Part shown: piece by piece, positions 24,134 to 32,419 of the stretch
How positions within the stretch are numbered: position 1 is the first letter of the stretch
Layout: each line of letters opens with the position of its first letter
The notes under the pieces: generated by a model
What the model saw: the letters and a program-made list of their open reading frames with translations, nothing else
What the model was told of the DNA's origin: nothing
Database searches by the model: none
NCBI GenBank assembly: GCA_001314715.1
Contig: LJSV01000011.1
Coordinates: 1-64,000, forward strand
Direction of reading: 5' to 3'
Origin: Rhodobacteraceae bacterium HLUCCA12
GTDB taxonomy: Bacteria > Pseudomonadota > Alphaproteobacteria > Rhodobacterales > Rhodobacteraceae
Length of the DNA: 64,000 nucleotides
Program-made: the position numbers and the translations under genes

Positions 24134-24796
24134 ATGAAACGCTATGCCCTCTATTTCGTCCCGCCGCGCGGCCCGCTGGCCGAGACCGCGGCACGCTGGC
24201 TTGGCCGCGATGCCGAAACCGGCGCGACCGGCGCGCACCCGCATCCGGCGCTTGCGGTCCTGAGCGTCAATGCCCGGCGTTACGGGTTTCATGCCACGCT
24301 CAAGGCCCCGTTTCGCCTGGCCGAGGGCCAGACCGAGGATGATCTTGTCGCCGCGGTCGAGGTGTTCGCGGCGGGGGCACGCCCGTTCAGCATCGCCGGG
24401 TTGCGCGTCGCCTCGCTTGACGGGTTTCTGGCGCTTGTGCCCGACGGCGAGCCCGAGGCCCTGAACGCCTTTGCCGCGCAGGTGGTCACGCGGTTCGAAC
24501 GCTTCCGCGCCCCGCTGACCGAGGCCGAGCGCGCGGGCCGCAATCCCGACCGGCTGAACCCGCGCCAGCGCGCGTTGCTCGACCGCCATGGCTATCCATT
24601 CGTGCTGGACCAGTTTCGCTTTCACATGACGCTCACCGACCGGCTGACCCCCGACCAATGCGCCGAATTGCGCCCGCTGGCCGAGCGCCTGTTCGCGCCG
24701 GTTCTGCCGCGTCCCTTCCCGATCGGGCAGATCGCAATCTTCGGCGAGGGGCGCGACGGGCTGTTCCATCAATTGCACCGCATGCGGCTGGGCTGA
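24134..24796 (+). CDS. DUF1045 phosphonate-operon protein, 2H-phosphoesterase-like
   Basis: A 220-residue cytosolic protein of the DUF1045 family, known as a companion of C-P lyase operons. It carries two HxTL motifs (HATLKAP near 54 and HMTLTD near 161), the catalytic signature of 2H phosphoesterases, which open cyclic phosphates. phnP, the cyclic-ribose-phosphate diesterase, is not present in this window, so this protein may perform that step; this is inference. The ATG at 24134 starts MKRYALYFVPPRGPLAE; the longer frame overlaps phnM. Its last 28 bases overlap the 3' end of convergent phnN. Confidence 0.8.
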   Translation: MKRYALYFVPPRGPLAETAARWLGRDAETGATGAHPHPALAVLSVNARRYGFHATLKAPFRLAEGQTEDDLVAAVEVFAAGARPFSIAGLRVASLDGFLALVPDGEPEALNAFAAQVVTRFERFRAPLTEAERAGRNPDRLNPRQRALLDRHGYPFVLDQFRFHMTLTDRLTPDQCAELRPLAERLFAPVLPRPFPIGQIAIFGEGRDGLFHQLHRMRLG

Positions 24797-25317
24797 AGCG
24801 CGGCGCGCAGGCGCGCAATCCCCTCGCGCGGGGTCGCGTCATTCGCGATCTCGATCACCGGCAGCCCCGCGGGAATGCCTCCGGCGTCGCGGGCCAGCCG
24901 CGCGGCGATCTCATCGAGCGTTTCGCGGCCACGCCCATGCAGCCGCCGGGCCAGAACCTCGGGCCGGGCGGTAACGTGGATCACCCGCAAATCCGGAAAT
25001 GCCGCCGTTGCCGCAGCCAGGGCCGCGCGTGAGCCATTGAAGACCACATCGCGGCCCTGGCGCAAAGGCGCCAGTTCGTCATGGGGAATGCCATAGGCCA
25101 GGCCGTGGGCCCGCCAGACCAGCGCGAATTGCCCCAGCGCCTCGCGCCGGGTGAATTCCGCGTCGCTGACGCCCTCGAACGGCTCGCCGCCCGCGGTCTC
25201 GGGCCGGGTGATGACCCGTCGCACCCAATGCGGGCCATCCGCGCCGCACAGACCGGCCAGAAGCGTGTCCTTGCCCACGCCCGACGGCCCGACGACCGCG
25301 AACAACCGCCCGCTCAT
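24769..25317 (-). CDS. phnN: Ribose 1,5-bisphosphate phosphokinase (PhnN)
   Basis: A 182-residue P-loop kinase converting ribose 1,5-bisphosphate to PRPP, the exit of the C-P lyase pathway. It opens [20 protein letters not shown] (P-loop GPSGVGKDT) and has the guanylate-kinase-like RPE/lid features ([23 protein letters not shown]). It overlaps phnL by 4 bases (ATGA) and is the last gene of the phnGHIJ-HAD-KLN operon. Its 3' end overlaps the DUF1045 gene by 28 bases. Confidence 0.92.
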   Translation of the reverse strand: MSGRLFAVVGPSGVGKDTLLAGLCGADGPHWVRRVITRPETAGGEPFEGVSDAEFTRREALGQFALVWRAHGLAYGIPHDELAPLRQGRDVVFNGSRAALAAATAAFPDLRVIHVTARPEVLARRLHGRGRETLDEIAARLARDAGGIPAGLPVIEIANDATPREGIARLRAALQPSRMRCN

Positions 25318-25997
25318 GCCGCCGCCGAGAAACGGGTGACATCGACGACCCGGTCGCAGACCTGCGCGCGGGCGTCCTCGTCGTGGAAAATGCCCAGGAT
25401 CGCCGCGCCCCGATCCCTGGCTTCGCGGATCAGCTCCAGCACCACGGCGCGGTTGCCGGCATCCAGGCTGGCGGTCGGCTCGTCCAGCAACAGCGCCGGC
25501 CAGCCATGGATGAACCCGCGCGCGATGTTCACGCGCTGCTGCTCGCCCCCCGAAAAGGTGGTGGGCGACAGCGACCACAGCCGTTCGGGAATGTTCAGGC
25601 GCGTCAGCATCGCCGCGGCCCGTGTGCGCGCCGTCGCGGCGTCCATCCCCAGGTCGCGCAACGGCTCGGCGACCACGTCCAGCGTCGGCACCCGCGGCAC
25701 CACGCGCAGGAACTGGCTGACATAGCCCAGCGTCCCGCGCCTGAGCGCGATGATCCGGCGCGGTTCGGCCCGCGCGACCTCGACATCGCCAACCCGGATC
25801 GAGCCGCCATCGGTGCGGTAGTTGCCCCAGATCATGCGCATCAGCGTCGATTTCCCCGACCCCGACGCGCCGATCAGCCCGACGCATTCGCCGGGTGCCA
25901 CGCTCAGCGATGCGCCGCGCATCACCGTCAGCGACACGCCGCCCTGATTATGCAGGGTAAAGCCCTTGGAAACCTTGTCGACCGTGATCATCGCCAT
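25314..25997 (-). CDS. phnL: C-P lyase ABC-type subunit PhnL
   Basis: A 227-residue ABC-like ATPase needed by the C-P lyase machinery, not by transport. Walker [10 protein letters not shown], the PhnL-specific [14 protein letters not shown] segment, signature [16 protein letters not shown] and Walker [12 protein letters not shown] are present. The ATG at 25997 (MAMITVDKV) has GGAG 9 bases upstream and gives the normal length; an ATG at 26027 lacks a ribosome site. It follows phnK and overlaps phnN by 4 bases. Confidence 0.93.
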   Translation of the reverse strand: MAMITVDKVSKGFTLHNQGGVSLTVMRGASLSVAPGECVGLIGASGSGKSTLMRMIWGNYRTDGGSIRVGDVEVARAEPRRIIALRRGTLGYVSQFLRVVPRVPTLDVVAEPLRDLGMDAATARTRAAAMLTRLNIPERLWSLSPTTFSGGEQQRVNIARGFIHGWPALLLDEPTASLDAGNRAVVLELIREARDRGAAILGIFHDEDARAQVCDRVVDVTRFSAAA

Positions 25998-26045
25998 TTC
26001 ATCTTGCTCCAAATACGCCTGCGACATCGCCGCATCGCGCGCCGC

Positions 26046-26822
26046 TCAGACTTGCAGAACCGAACTGACCAGAAGCTGCGTATATGCGTGCTGTGGGTCA
26101 TCCAGCACCTGATCGGTCAGCCCCTGTTCCACCACATGCCCGCCCTTCATCACCATCAGCCGGTCGGCCAGCAGCCGCACCACGGCCAGATCATGCGTCA
26201 CGATCACCGCGCTCAGACCCATCTGGCGCACCAGACCGCGCAGCAGATCCAGCAGCCGTGCCTGCACGCTGACATCCAGCCCGCCCGTGGGTTCGTCCAT
26301 GAACACCAGCCGCGGCCCGTTCACCAGGTTGCGCGCGATCTGCAACCGCTGCTGCATCCCGCCCGAGAACTGGCGCGGCCGGTCGTCGATCCGGTCGCCC
26401 GCGATCTCGACGCGGTCCAGCCAGTCAAGGGCCTGGTCGCGGATCTGGCCATAGTGGCGCGCGCCCACGGCCATCAGCCGCTCGCCCACATTGCCACCCG
26501 CGCTGACCCCCATCCTGAGCCCGTCGCGCGGGTTCTGGTGAACGAAGGCCCAATCCGTGCGGCCCAGCATCCGGCGTTCGGGTTCCGACATCGCCAGCAC
26601 GTCGCGCGGGCCGTCGGCGCGGGTGTCGAACACCACGCGCCCCGCATCGGGGCTCAGGTGCCCGGCCAGGCAGCCCAGCAGCGTGGACTTGCCCGAGCCC
26701 GATTCCCCGACGATGCCCATCACCTCGCCGGGCCAGAGATCGAACGCGACAACGGCGCAGCCGATCCGGCCGCCATAGGTCTTGGTGATGCCCTCGACTG
26801 TCAGAAGCGGTGTGTCGCTCAT
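26046..26822 (-). CDS. phnK: C-P lyase ABC-type subunit PhnK
   Basis: A 258-residue ABC-like protein that binds the PhnGHIJ core. Walker [12 protein letters not shown], the Q-loop segment FVHQNPRDGLRM typical of PhnK, signature QFSGGMQQRLQIARNL and Walker B VFMDEPTGGLD are intact. It overlaps phnJ by 4 bases (ATGA). Confidence 0.93.
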   Translation of the reverse strand: MSDTPLLTVEGITKTYGGRIGCAVVAFDLWPGEVMGIVGESGSGKSTLLGCLAGHLSPDAGRVVFDTRADGPRDVLAMSEPERRMLGRTDWAFVHQNPRDGLRMGVSAGGNVGERLMAVGARHYGQIRDQALDWLDRVEIAGDRIDDRPRQFSGGMQQRLQIARNLVNGPRLVFMDEPTGGLDVSVQARLLDLLRGLVRQMGLSAVIVTHDLAVVRLLADRLMVMKGGHVVEQGLTDQVLDDPQHAYTQLLVSSVLQV

Positions 26823-27685
26823 GCCGCGTTCTCCTTGGGGCTCATCCGTCCGCGATGACCCGCCGCGCGCCGGCTTTCGCAATGATCGGTGTCCGAACAC
26901 ACGAACATCCGCCCGCCGGCATCGTCGGTGATGACCTCGTCCAGATAGCTGCCGTCGTCGCCGCACAGGTCGCAAGGATGCGGCGCCTTGGTGGCCTCGA
27001 ACGGGTAATCCTCGAAATCGAGGCTGATCACCTGCGTATGGGGCGGGATCGCGTAGATCCGCTGCTCGCGCCCGGCACCGAAGAGTTGCAGCGCCGGCGT
27101 GCCCGACAGTTTCGGGTTGTCGAATTTCGGGATCGGCGAGGGGTCCATGACATAGCGCCCCTCGACCTTGACGGGATAGGCATAGGACGTGGCAATCGCG
27201 CCATTCTTGGCGATGTCTTCGTAGAGTTTCACATGCATCAGCCCGTATTCCTCCAGCGCGTGCATGCGCCGGGTCTCGGTCTCGCGCGGTTCCAGAAAGC
27301 GCAGGGGTTCGGGGATCGGCACCTGATAGACCAGGATCTGGCCCTCGGTCAGCGGGGTTTCGGGGATGCGGTGGCGGGTCTGGATCACGCTGGCCTCGCT
27401 CGTGCGCTCGGTCACCGCCACGCCCGCCGTGCGCTGAAAGAACTTGCGGATGCTGACCGCGTTGGTGGTGTCGTCGGCCCCCTGGTCGATCACCTTCAGC
27501 GTATCTTCGGGCGTCAGGCAGGCCGCCGTGACCTGCACCCCGCCGGTGCCCCAGCCATAGGGCATGGGCATCTCGCGGCTGGCGAACGGCACCTGGTAGC
27601 CCGGCACCGCCACGGCCTTGAGAAGCGCGCGGCGGATCATCCGCTTGGTCTGTTCATCCAGATAGGCGAAGTTGTAATCGCTCAC
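26819..27685 (-). CDS. phnJ: Carbon-phosphorus lyase, radical-SAM subunit PhnJ
   Basis: A 288-residue catalytic subunit that uses an Fe-S cluster and SAM to cleave the C-P bond of ribosyl alkylphosphonate. The cysteines match the PhnJ pattern C-x2-C-x21-C-x5-C exactly (positions 238, 241, 263, 269). Other landmarks are PMPYGWGTGGVQVTAA and GADDTTNAVSIRKFF. The start is GTG at 27685, overlapping the HAD gene stop by 4 bases (GTGA). A longer open frame to 28018 runs antisense-like through the HAD gene and is rejected. Confidence 0.95.
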   Translation of the reverse strand: MSDYNFAYLDEQTKRMIRRALLKAVAVPGYQVPFASREMPMPYGWGTGGVQVTAACLTPEDTLKVIDQGADDTTNAVSIRKFFQRTAGVAVTERTSEASVIQTRHRIPETPLTEGQILVYQVPIPEPLRFLEPRETETRRMHALEEYGLMHVKLYEDIAKNGAIATSYAYPVKVEGRYVMDPSPIPKFDNPKLSGTPALQLFGAGREQRIYAIPPHTQVISLDFEDYPFEATKAPHPCDLCGDDGSYLDEVITDDAGGRMFVCSDTDHCESRRAAGHRGRMSPKENAA

Positions 27686-28278
27686 AAAAGCCCCCTTTCG
27701 GCCAGCGCCCGTTCCAGTGCGTCGGGTGTGGTGAACCGCACCGCATCCCAGCCCACGGCCCGCGCGCCGGCGACGTTGTCCGCGCGGTCGTCGATGAAAA
27801 GGCAGTCGCCGGGGGCAAGCCCGTTGCGTTCGCACAGGATCGCATAGATGCGCGGCTTGGGCTTGAGCGCGCGTTCCACGCCCGAGACCACGACATCCTC
27901 GAACAGGTCCGTCAGCCCGCGGTGCAGATCCAGCGCGACAGGCCAAGACGCGGCCGAGAAATTGGTCAGCCCGAACAGCCGCCTGCCGTCTTGCTTGAGC
28001 CGGTCGGCAATCTGCCATGTGCCGTGAATCGGCTCTTGGATCGTCAGGTGGAACCGGTCGAAATATTCCTCCATCCGCGCGGCGTGCTGCGGGTGGGTGC
28101 GGGCGATCGCCGCGATGGCGTCGGTCCGGCTTCGACCGCCGTCATTGGCAAGGTTCCAGGCCGGGAAATCGATCGCGTCGAACATCTCTTCGACAGCGGT
28201 CCGGGGCATGTCGGCAAAGGCTGCAAGCGGATCCCAGCGCACCAGCACATTGCCGATATCGAAGACGACATGGGTCAT
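27682..28278 (-). CDS. HAD-superfamily hydrolase inserted between phnI and phnJ
   Basis: A 198-residue HAD subfamily IA phosphatase with motif I DIGNVLVRWDP, motif II GLTNFSA, motif III lysine in RALKPKPRIY and motif IV FIDDRADNV. Motif I has N (DIGNV) where the second Asp of most phosphatases stands, as in YihX-type relatives. Four-base overlaps on both sides bind it to phnI and phnJ. It probably removes phosphate from a pathway sugar phosphate or a dead-end product; the substrate is unknown. Confidence 0.85.
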   Translation of the reverse strand: MTHVVFDIGNVLVRWDPLAAFADMPRTAVEEMFDAIDFPAWNLANDGGRSRTDAIAAIARTHPQHAARMEEYFDRFHLTIQEPIHGTWQIADRLKQDGRRLFGLTNFSAASWPVALDLHRGLTDLFEDVVVSGVERALKPKPRIYAILCERNGLAPGDCLFIDDRADNVAGARAVGWDAVRFTTPDALERALAERGLL

Positions 28279-29363
28279 TTCGCCGCCTCCTTTCGGGCTG
28301 CGGCCTGTGCCGCGCCCCGGACCTTGCGGATCAGTTCAAGCTCGGACTGGAAATCGACGTAATGCGGCAGCTTGATATGTTCCAGAAAGCCCGTGGCCTG
28401 GATGTTGTCGGCATGCGAGAGCACGAATTCCTCGTCCTGGGCCGGGGCGCCTTCGTTCTCCTCGCCCAGTTCCTTCCAGCGCAGGGCGCGATCAACCAGC
28501 GCCATCGAGATCGCCTTGCGCTCGGTCTGGCCGAAGACCAGGCCATAGCCGCGGGTGAATTGCGGCGGTTCGGTTTTCGACCCCATGAACTGGTTGACGG
28601 TTTCGCATTCGGTCAGGGTGATCTCGCCGATCTCGATGGCGAAACCCAGCTCGGGGATGTCCATTTCGACGGTGACGGTGCCGATGCGCAATTCGCCCAC
28701 GAAGGGGTGGTTGCGGCCGTATCCGCGCTGCGTGGAATAGGCCATTCCCAGCACGAACCCCTCGTCGCCGCGCGTCAGTGCCTGAAGCCGCAAGGCGCGG
28801 CCTGCGGGATATTCCATCGGCGCGCGCGTCATGTCGGGCGGTGTGTCCTCGCCGGGCGGTTCGTCCTGGATCAGCCCTTCACGGTTCAGGAAATCGGTGA
28901 TCCGGGGCATCTTGTCTGCAAGGCCCGCGCCCGTGGGGGCCTGTGGCGCCTCGCCCTCGGCGGCGAGTTTGAAATCCAAAAGCCGGTGGGTGTAGTCGAA
29001 GGTCGGGCCCAGGATCTGCCCACCGGGGGCATCCTTGAACGTGGCCGAGATGCGCCGGATGCAGGCCATGGCGCCGGTATCGACGGGGCGGGAATGGCCG
29101 ATCCGGGGCAGGGTGGTGCGATAGGCGCGGATCAGAAAGATCGCCTCGATCAGGTCGCCGCGCGCCTGCTTGATCGCCAACGCCGCAAGGTCGGGATCGT
29201 ATAGCGAGCCCTCGGCCATCACCCGGTTCACCGCCAGCGTCATCTGCGCGCGGATCTGGGCAACGCTCAGGTCGGGAATGGCCGGGTCGCCGCGCCGTTC
29301 CTCGGCAAGGAACGCATGGGCATTGTCGATGGCCCTTTCGCCACCCTTGACGGCAACATACAT
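28275..29363 (-). CDS. phnI: C-P lyase core subunit PhnI
   Basis: A 362-residue subunit that, with PhnG and PhnH, transfers the phosphonate onto C1 of the ribose of ATP, displacing adenine. It opens MYVAVKGGERAIDNAHAFL, the typical PhnI start, and has LGMAYSTQRGYGRNHPF and LPHYVDFQSELELIRKV near the end. The start shares one base with the phnH stop, and the HAD gene overlaps its end by 4 bases. Confidence 0.95.
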   Translation of the reverse strand: MYVAVKGGERAIDNAHAFLAEERRGDPAIPDLSVAQIRAQMTLAVNRVMAEGSLYDPDLAALAIKQARGDLIEAIFLIRAYRTTLPRIGHSRPVDTGAMACIRRISATFKDAPGGQILGPTFDYTHRLLDFKLAAEGEAPQAPTGAGLADKMPRITDFLNREGLIQDEPPGEDTPPDMTRAPMEYPAGRALRLQALTRGDEGFVLGMAYSTQRGYGRNHPFVGELRIGTVTVEMDIPELGFAIEIGEITLTECETVNQFMGSKTEPPQFTRGYGLVFGQTERKAISMALVDRALRWKELGEENEGAPAQDEEFVLSHADNIQATGFLEHIKLPHYVDFQSELELIRKVRGAAQAAARKEAAK

Positions 29364-29932
29364 CAGCCGGCCTCCACGATGGTCGAACGCGGAACACCCG
29401 CCAGGCGGCCGCCGCAGGTCAGAAATGTGTCGAACCCCAGCGGGAACAGGGCGCGATTGGCCTGGAACGCCGCGATGTCCGGCAGCGACAGGCGCACCGT
29501 TCCGCCGATGCCGGGGCCACGCAAAAGCGCGCCGGAATTGTCCAGGCTGTCCATCTCGACGATCAGCGTGGCGGCGCGGTCGGGGTATTCGGGCGTGCCG
29601 ATGGCGAACCGCGTCACCGGCTGCAACGACACCCAGTCGCCCAGCGCGAACATGGCCTGTCCGGGCCCGACCAGCGGCGCGCCGGTGTGAAAGCCGATCC
29701 AGTCGCGGACCGCAGCGCTATCATGGGCGCCGGTCAGACAGACCGGCGTGGTGCCGTCGAACAGGACCAGCGCGGCCAGACCGGCCGCGGGCGACAGGGG
29801 CGGCGGCGGCGCGGCGCCGGCGACCGTCACGATCGCGCCGGGGCACGACAGGGCACCAAGGATCGCGCGGAACCCGTGCGCCGCCTCGATCGGGGCATCG
29901 GCAAAGCCGCCGGACATGGCATCGGCTTTCAT
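29363..29932 (-). CDS. phnH: C-P lyase core subunit PhnH
   Basis: A 189-residue PhnH subunit of the PhnGHIJ complex. Family-like stretches are GFADAPIEAAHGFRAILGAL, GFHTGAPLV and LRGPGIGG, and the protein ends in a conserved-looking FPLGFDTFL region. It overlaps phnG by 4 bases and phnI by 1 base. Confidence 0.92.
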   Translation of the reverse strand: MKADAMSGGFADAPIEAAHGFRAILGALSCPGAIVTVAGAAPPPPLSPAAGLAALVLFDGTTPVCLTGAHDSAAVRDWIGFHTGAPLVGPGQAMFALGDWVSLQPVTRFAIGTPEYPDRAATLIVEMDSLDNSGALLRGPGIGGTVRLSLPDIAAFQANRALFPLGFDTFLTCGGRLAGVPRSTIVEAG

Positions 29933-30372
29933 TGATCCTCTCCGCGCACCATGGTGAAGAACTCGACCTTTGTCGCCCCGGCCCTGGCGGCGCGTGCCGC
30001 GCGGCGCTCGGCCTCGTCGGCGGCCAGAATTGCCAGCACGCTCGCGTGCAACTGGTCGGCGGCTGAGGTTTGCAGCAGGGCATCCAGAACCGCCGCGCGG
30101 CGCGCGTGATCCTTGTCGCGGCCCTGCACATAGCCGTGCCCGGCGGTTCCACAGGGCAGACGCACGGAACAGCGCGTCACCGACATCTCGCCCAGGTTGA
30201 ACGGCGCGCCGGTGCCGCCCTGGCGACCGCGCACCATGACCGCGCCCACTTCCGGGGCGCGCAGCGTTTCGTGCGGGGGCAGGTCGGGGAAAAGCGCCGT
30301 CAGGCGGTCTGCGGGCGCGCGCGCCAGCAGTCCCAGGGCCTGCGGACGATCGAGAGCGGGTGTGATGGACAT
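29929..30372 (-). CDS. phnG: C-P lyase core subunit PhnG
   Basis: A 147-residue first gene of the phnGHIJ-HAD-KLN operon. The central MVRGRQGGTGAPFNLGEM and SVRLPCGTAGHGYVQGRDKDH stretches are typical of PhnG. It is transcribed away from phnF, and the shared 78-base space holds a clear dyad operator. Confidence 0.92.
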   Translation of the reverse strand: MSITPALDRPQALGLLARAPADRLTALFPDLPPHETLRAPEVGAVMVRGRQGGTGAPFNLGEMSVTRCSVRLPCGTAGHGYVQGRDKDHARRAAVLDALLQTSAADQLHASVLAILAADEAERRAARAARAGATKVEFFTMVRGEDQ

Positions 30373-30382
30373 CTTGCCGATT

Positions 30383-30408
30383 TGTCTAGATTACTATACA
30401 ACTAGACA
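30383..30408. promoter_or_regulatory. Probable PhnF operator between phnG and phnF
   Basis: A 26-base dyad with 7-base arms (TGTCTAG and CTAGACA) around an AT-rich centre lies in the only AT-rich part of the divergent phnG-phnF space. Size and placement fit a GntR/HutC-type dimer site. PhnF would repress both its own gene and the C-P lyase operon until a phosphonate-related ligand appears. Confidence 0.6.
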
Positions 30409-30450
30409 TCATATAGCACGGATGAGCGGGCGAATGCACGTGAACTTTCC

Positions 30451-31161
30451 ATGACGAACCCGGAAATCGCGCTTTGGCGCCAGATCGCCGACACGCTTTC
30501 GGCAGAGATCGCCGCCGCCCATCCGGGGGATCGGCTGCCGACCGAGGCCCGGCTGGCCGCCCGATTCGGGGTCAACCGCCACACGGTCCGCCGGGCTCTG
30601 GCCGCGCTGGCCGAACGCGGGCTGGTGCATGCGCGGCGCGGGGCAGGGGTCTTTGTCGCGGCCCGGCCCACCGAATACCCCCTGACCCGGCGCATGCGCT
30701 TTCATCGCGCGTTGTCCGCCACCGGCCGCGTGCCCGGACGCAAGGTGCTGAGCGTCGCGACCGCGCCGGCCGACAGTACCGAGGCCCGCGCCCTGGACCT
30801 GGCCGAGGGCGCGGCGGTCCTGCGGGTCGAGGGGTTGATGCTGTCCGATGGTGTCACGATCGGGCATTTCCGCTCGGCCTTTCCTGCGACGCGTCTGCCC
30901 GGCCTCGAATCGCAGATTGAAGCCGGACGCGGCGTCACCGAATCGCTTGCGGCTTGCGGCGTGCCCGACCATGCCCGTGCCTGGACCCGGCTCAGCGCAC
31001 GCAGCGCCGACACGCTGCTGGCCCGGCATCTGCAAATGCGCCCCGGCGATGCCCTGATGCGCGCCGAATCGTTGAACCTCGGACCCGATGGCACACCCGT
31101 CGAATACGGCATCGCGCATTTCGCGGGGGAACGCGTGACCCTGACCGTGACCCCCGACTGA
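30451..31161 (+). CDS. phnF: GntR/HutC-type regulator PhnF
   Basis: A 236-residue repressor-type regulator. Residues ~5-75 form a winged helix-turn-helix (RLPTEARLAARFGVNRHTVR, then AERGLVHARRGAGVFV). Residues ~90-236 are a UTRA ligand-binding domain. It is divergent from phnG over a dyad operator and is followed by the second phnM, likely in the same transcript. Confidence 0.9.
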   Translation: MTNPEIALWRQIADTLSAEIAAAHPGDRLPTEARLAARFGVNRHTVRRALAALAERGLVHARRGAGVFVAARPTEYPLTRRMRFHRALSATGRVPGRKVLSVATAPADSTEARALDLAEGAAVLRVEGLMLSDGVTIGHFRSAFPATRLPGLESQIEAGRGVTESLAACGVPDHARAWTRLSARSADTLLARHLQMRPGDALMRAESLNLGPDGTPVEYGIAHFAGERVTLTVTPD

Positions 31162-31207
31162 ACCGTCACCGTGCTGTCACGCACGGCGCCGATAGAGGGG
31201 GCCAGAG

Positions 31208-32389
31208 ATGGAGCCCCCGATGCCGCACTTGCCCCCGATCCGCCTGACCGGCGCGCGCGTCCTGTGCGACGGTGCGTTGCAAAATATGCCCCTGACGCTG
31301 GCCGAGGGCCGGATCGTCGATGCCCCCGCCTCCGAGATCGACCTCTCGGGCTTTCTGGTCCTGCCCGGAATCATCGACCTGCACGGTGACGGGTTCGAAC
31401 GCCACCTGACACCGCGCCCGGCCGCGCCCTTCGACAAGACGCGCGCGCTGCGCTCGGTTGCGGCCGAACTTGCGGCGAACGGCGTCACCACTGCCTGGCT
31501 GGCCCAGGGCTGGAGCTGGGAGGGCGGGTTTCGCAGCGCCGCCGCGACCGAGGCGCTGTTGTCGGCGCTCGACGCCGCGCGTTCCGCGCTGCTGCCCGAT
31601 ATCCGCGTGCAGATACGGCTTGAAACCCATGTTCCCGACGATCATGCGCGCCTGCTGCGGACGGTTGCGCGATACGGGGTCGATTACATCGTGTTCAACA
31701 ACCACCTGCCCGAGGCGCTGGCCATGGTCCAGAACCATCCGAACCGCTTCGCGCAATGGGCCGCCCAGCAAGGCCGCAATCCGCATGACTTGCTGACCAT
31801 CATCGAAGAGGCCTGGGCGCGCGAGCGGCATGTGCCGCAGGCGCTGGCAGTGCTGGCCCCGGCCTTGGCGCAACATGGCGTCATCATGGGCTCGCACGAT
31901 GACGGCGACACCGCGACGCGGGGCTTCTTTCGGTCCATCGGCGCGCCGGTTTGCGAATTTCCGACCGGCATCGAACCGGCGCGGGACGCGATCGCGGCGG
32001 GCGAGCCGGTGATCATGGGCGCGCCGAACGTGGTGCGCGGCGGCAGCCAGTCAGGAAACATCGCCGCCGAGGCGTTGATCGCCGAGGGAATGTGTTCGGC
32101 GCTGGTTTCGGATTACTACTATCCGGCGCTTTCGCAGGCCGCGTTTTCGTTGGCCGAACGTGGTGTCCTGCCGCTGGCGCAGGCCTGGGCGCTGGTCTCG
32201 ACCGCGCCTGCCCGGATCATGGGGCTGCAGGACCGGGGCAGATTGGCGGCCGGACAGCGCGCCGATCTGGTGATCGTCGATCCCGACACCCACGCGGTCG
32301 AGGCCACGATTGCCGGCGGACGACTGGCCTGGGCACATGGCGCGGTGGCGCGGCGTTTCGTGGCCACACCGGCAATGGCGGCGCAATAA
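31208..32389 (+). CDS. Second PhnM-like amidohydrolase paralogue
   Basis: A 393-residue amidohydrolase of the PhnM family: PGIIDLHGDGFERHLTPRP at the metal site, GSHDDGDTATRGFF and MGAPNVVRGGSQSGNIAA. It differs from the other phnM in this window in the first site (LHGDGFE versus LHTDNLE) and lacks the AHDAELAGVGITT block. It may act on another ribosyl phosphonate or provide redundancy. GAGGGG precedes ATG 31208; an ATG at 31220 is also possible. It lies 46 bases after phnF. Confidence 0.85.
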   Translation: MEPPMPHLPPIRLTGARVLCDGALQNMPLTLAEGRIVDAPASEIDLSGFLVLPGIIDLHGDGFERHLTPRPAAPFDKTRALRSVAAELAANGVTTAWLAQGWSWEGGFRSAAATEALLSALDAARSALLPDIRVQIRLETHVPDDHARLLRTVARYGVDYIVFNNHLPEALAMVQNHPNRFAQWAAQQGRNPHDLLTIIEEAWARERHVPQALAVLAPALAQHGVIMGSHDDGDTATRGFFRSIGAPVCEFPTGIEPARDAIAAGEPVIMGAPNVVRGGSQSGNIAAEALIAEGMCSALVSDYYYPALSQAAFSLAERGVLPLAQAWALVSTAPARIMGLQDRGRLAAGQRADLVIVDPDTHAVEATIAGGRLAWAHGAVARRFVATPAMAAQ

Positions 32390-32399
32390 CGGCTGATGC

Positions 32400-32419
32400 G
32401 CGCCGGCCCGCACCGGCGC
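32400..32419. terminator. Short hairpin between convergent phn transcripts
   Basis: Two 7-base arms (GCGCCGG and complement) with a 6-base loop lie at the meeting point of the second phnM and the transferase gene; the arm touches the transferase stop codon. No T-run is present. Confidence 0.35.

Noticed and set aside
25383-26858. 491-codon plus-strand open frame
   Set aside because: It is antisense to phnL and phnK, both with intact ABC motifs.
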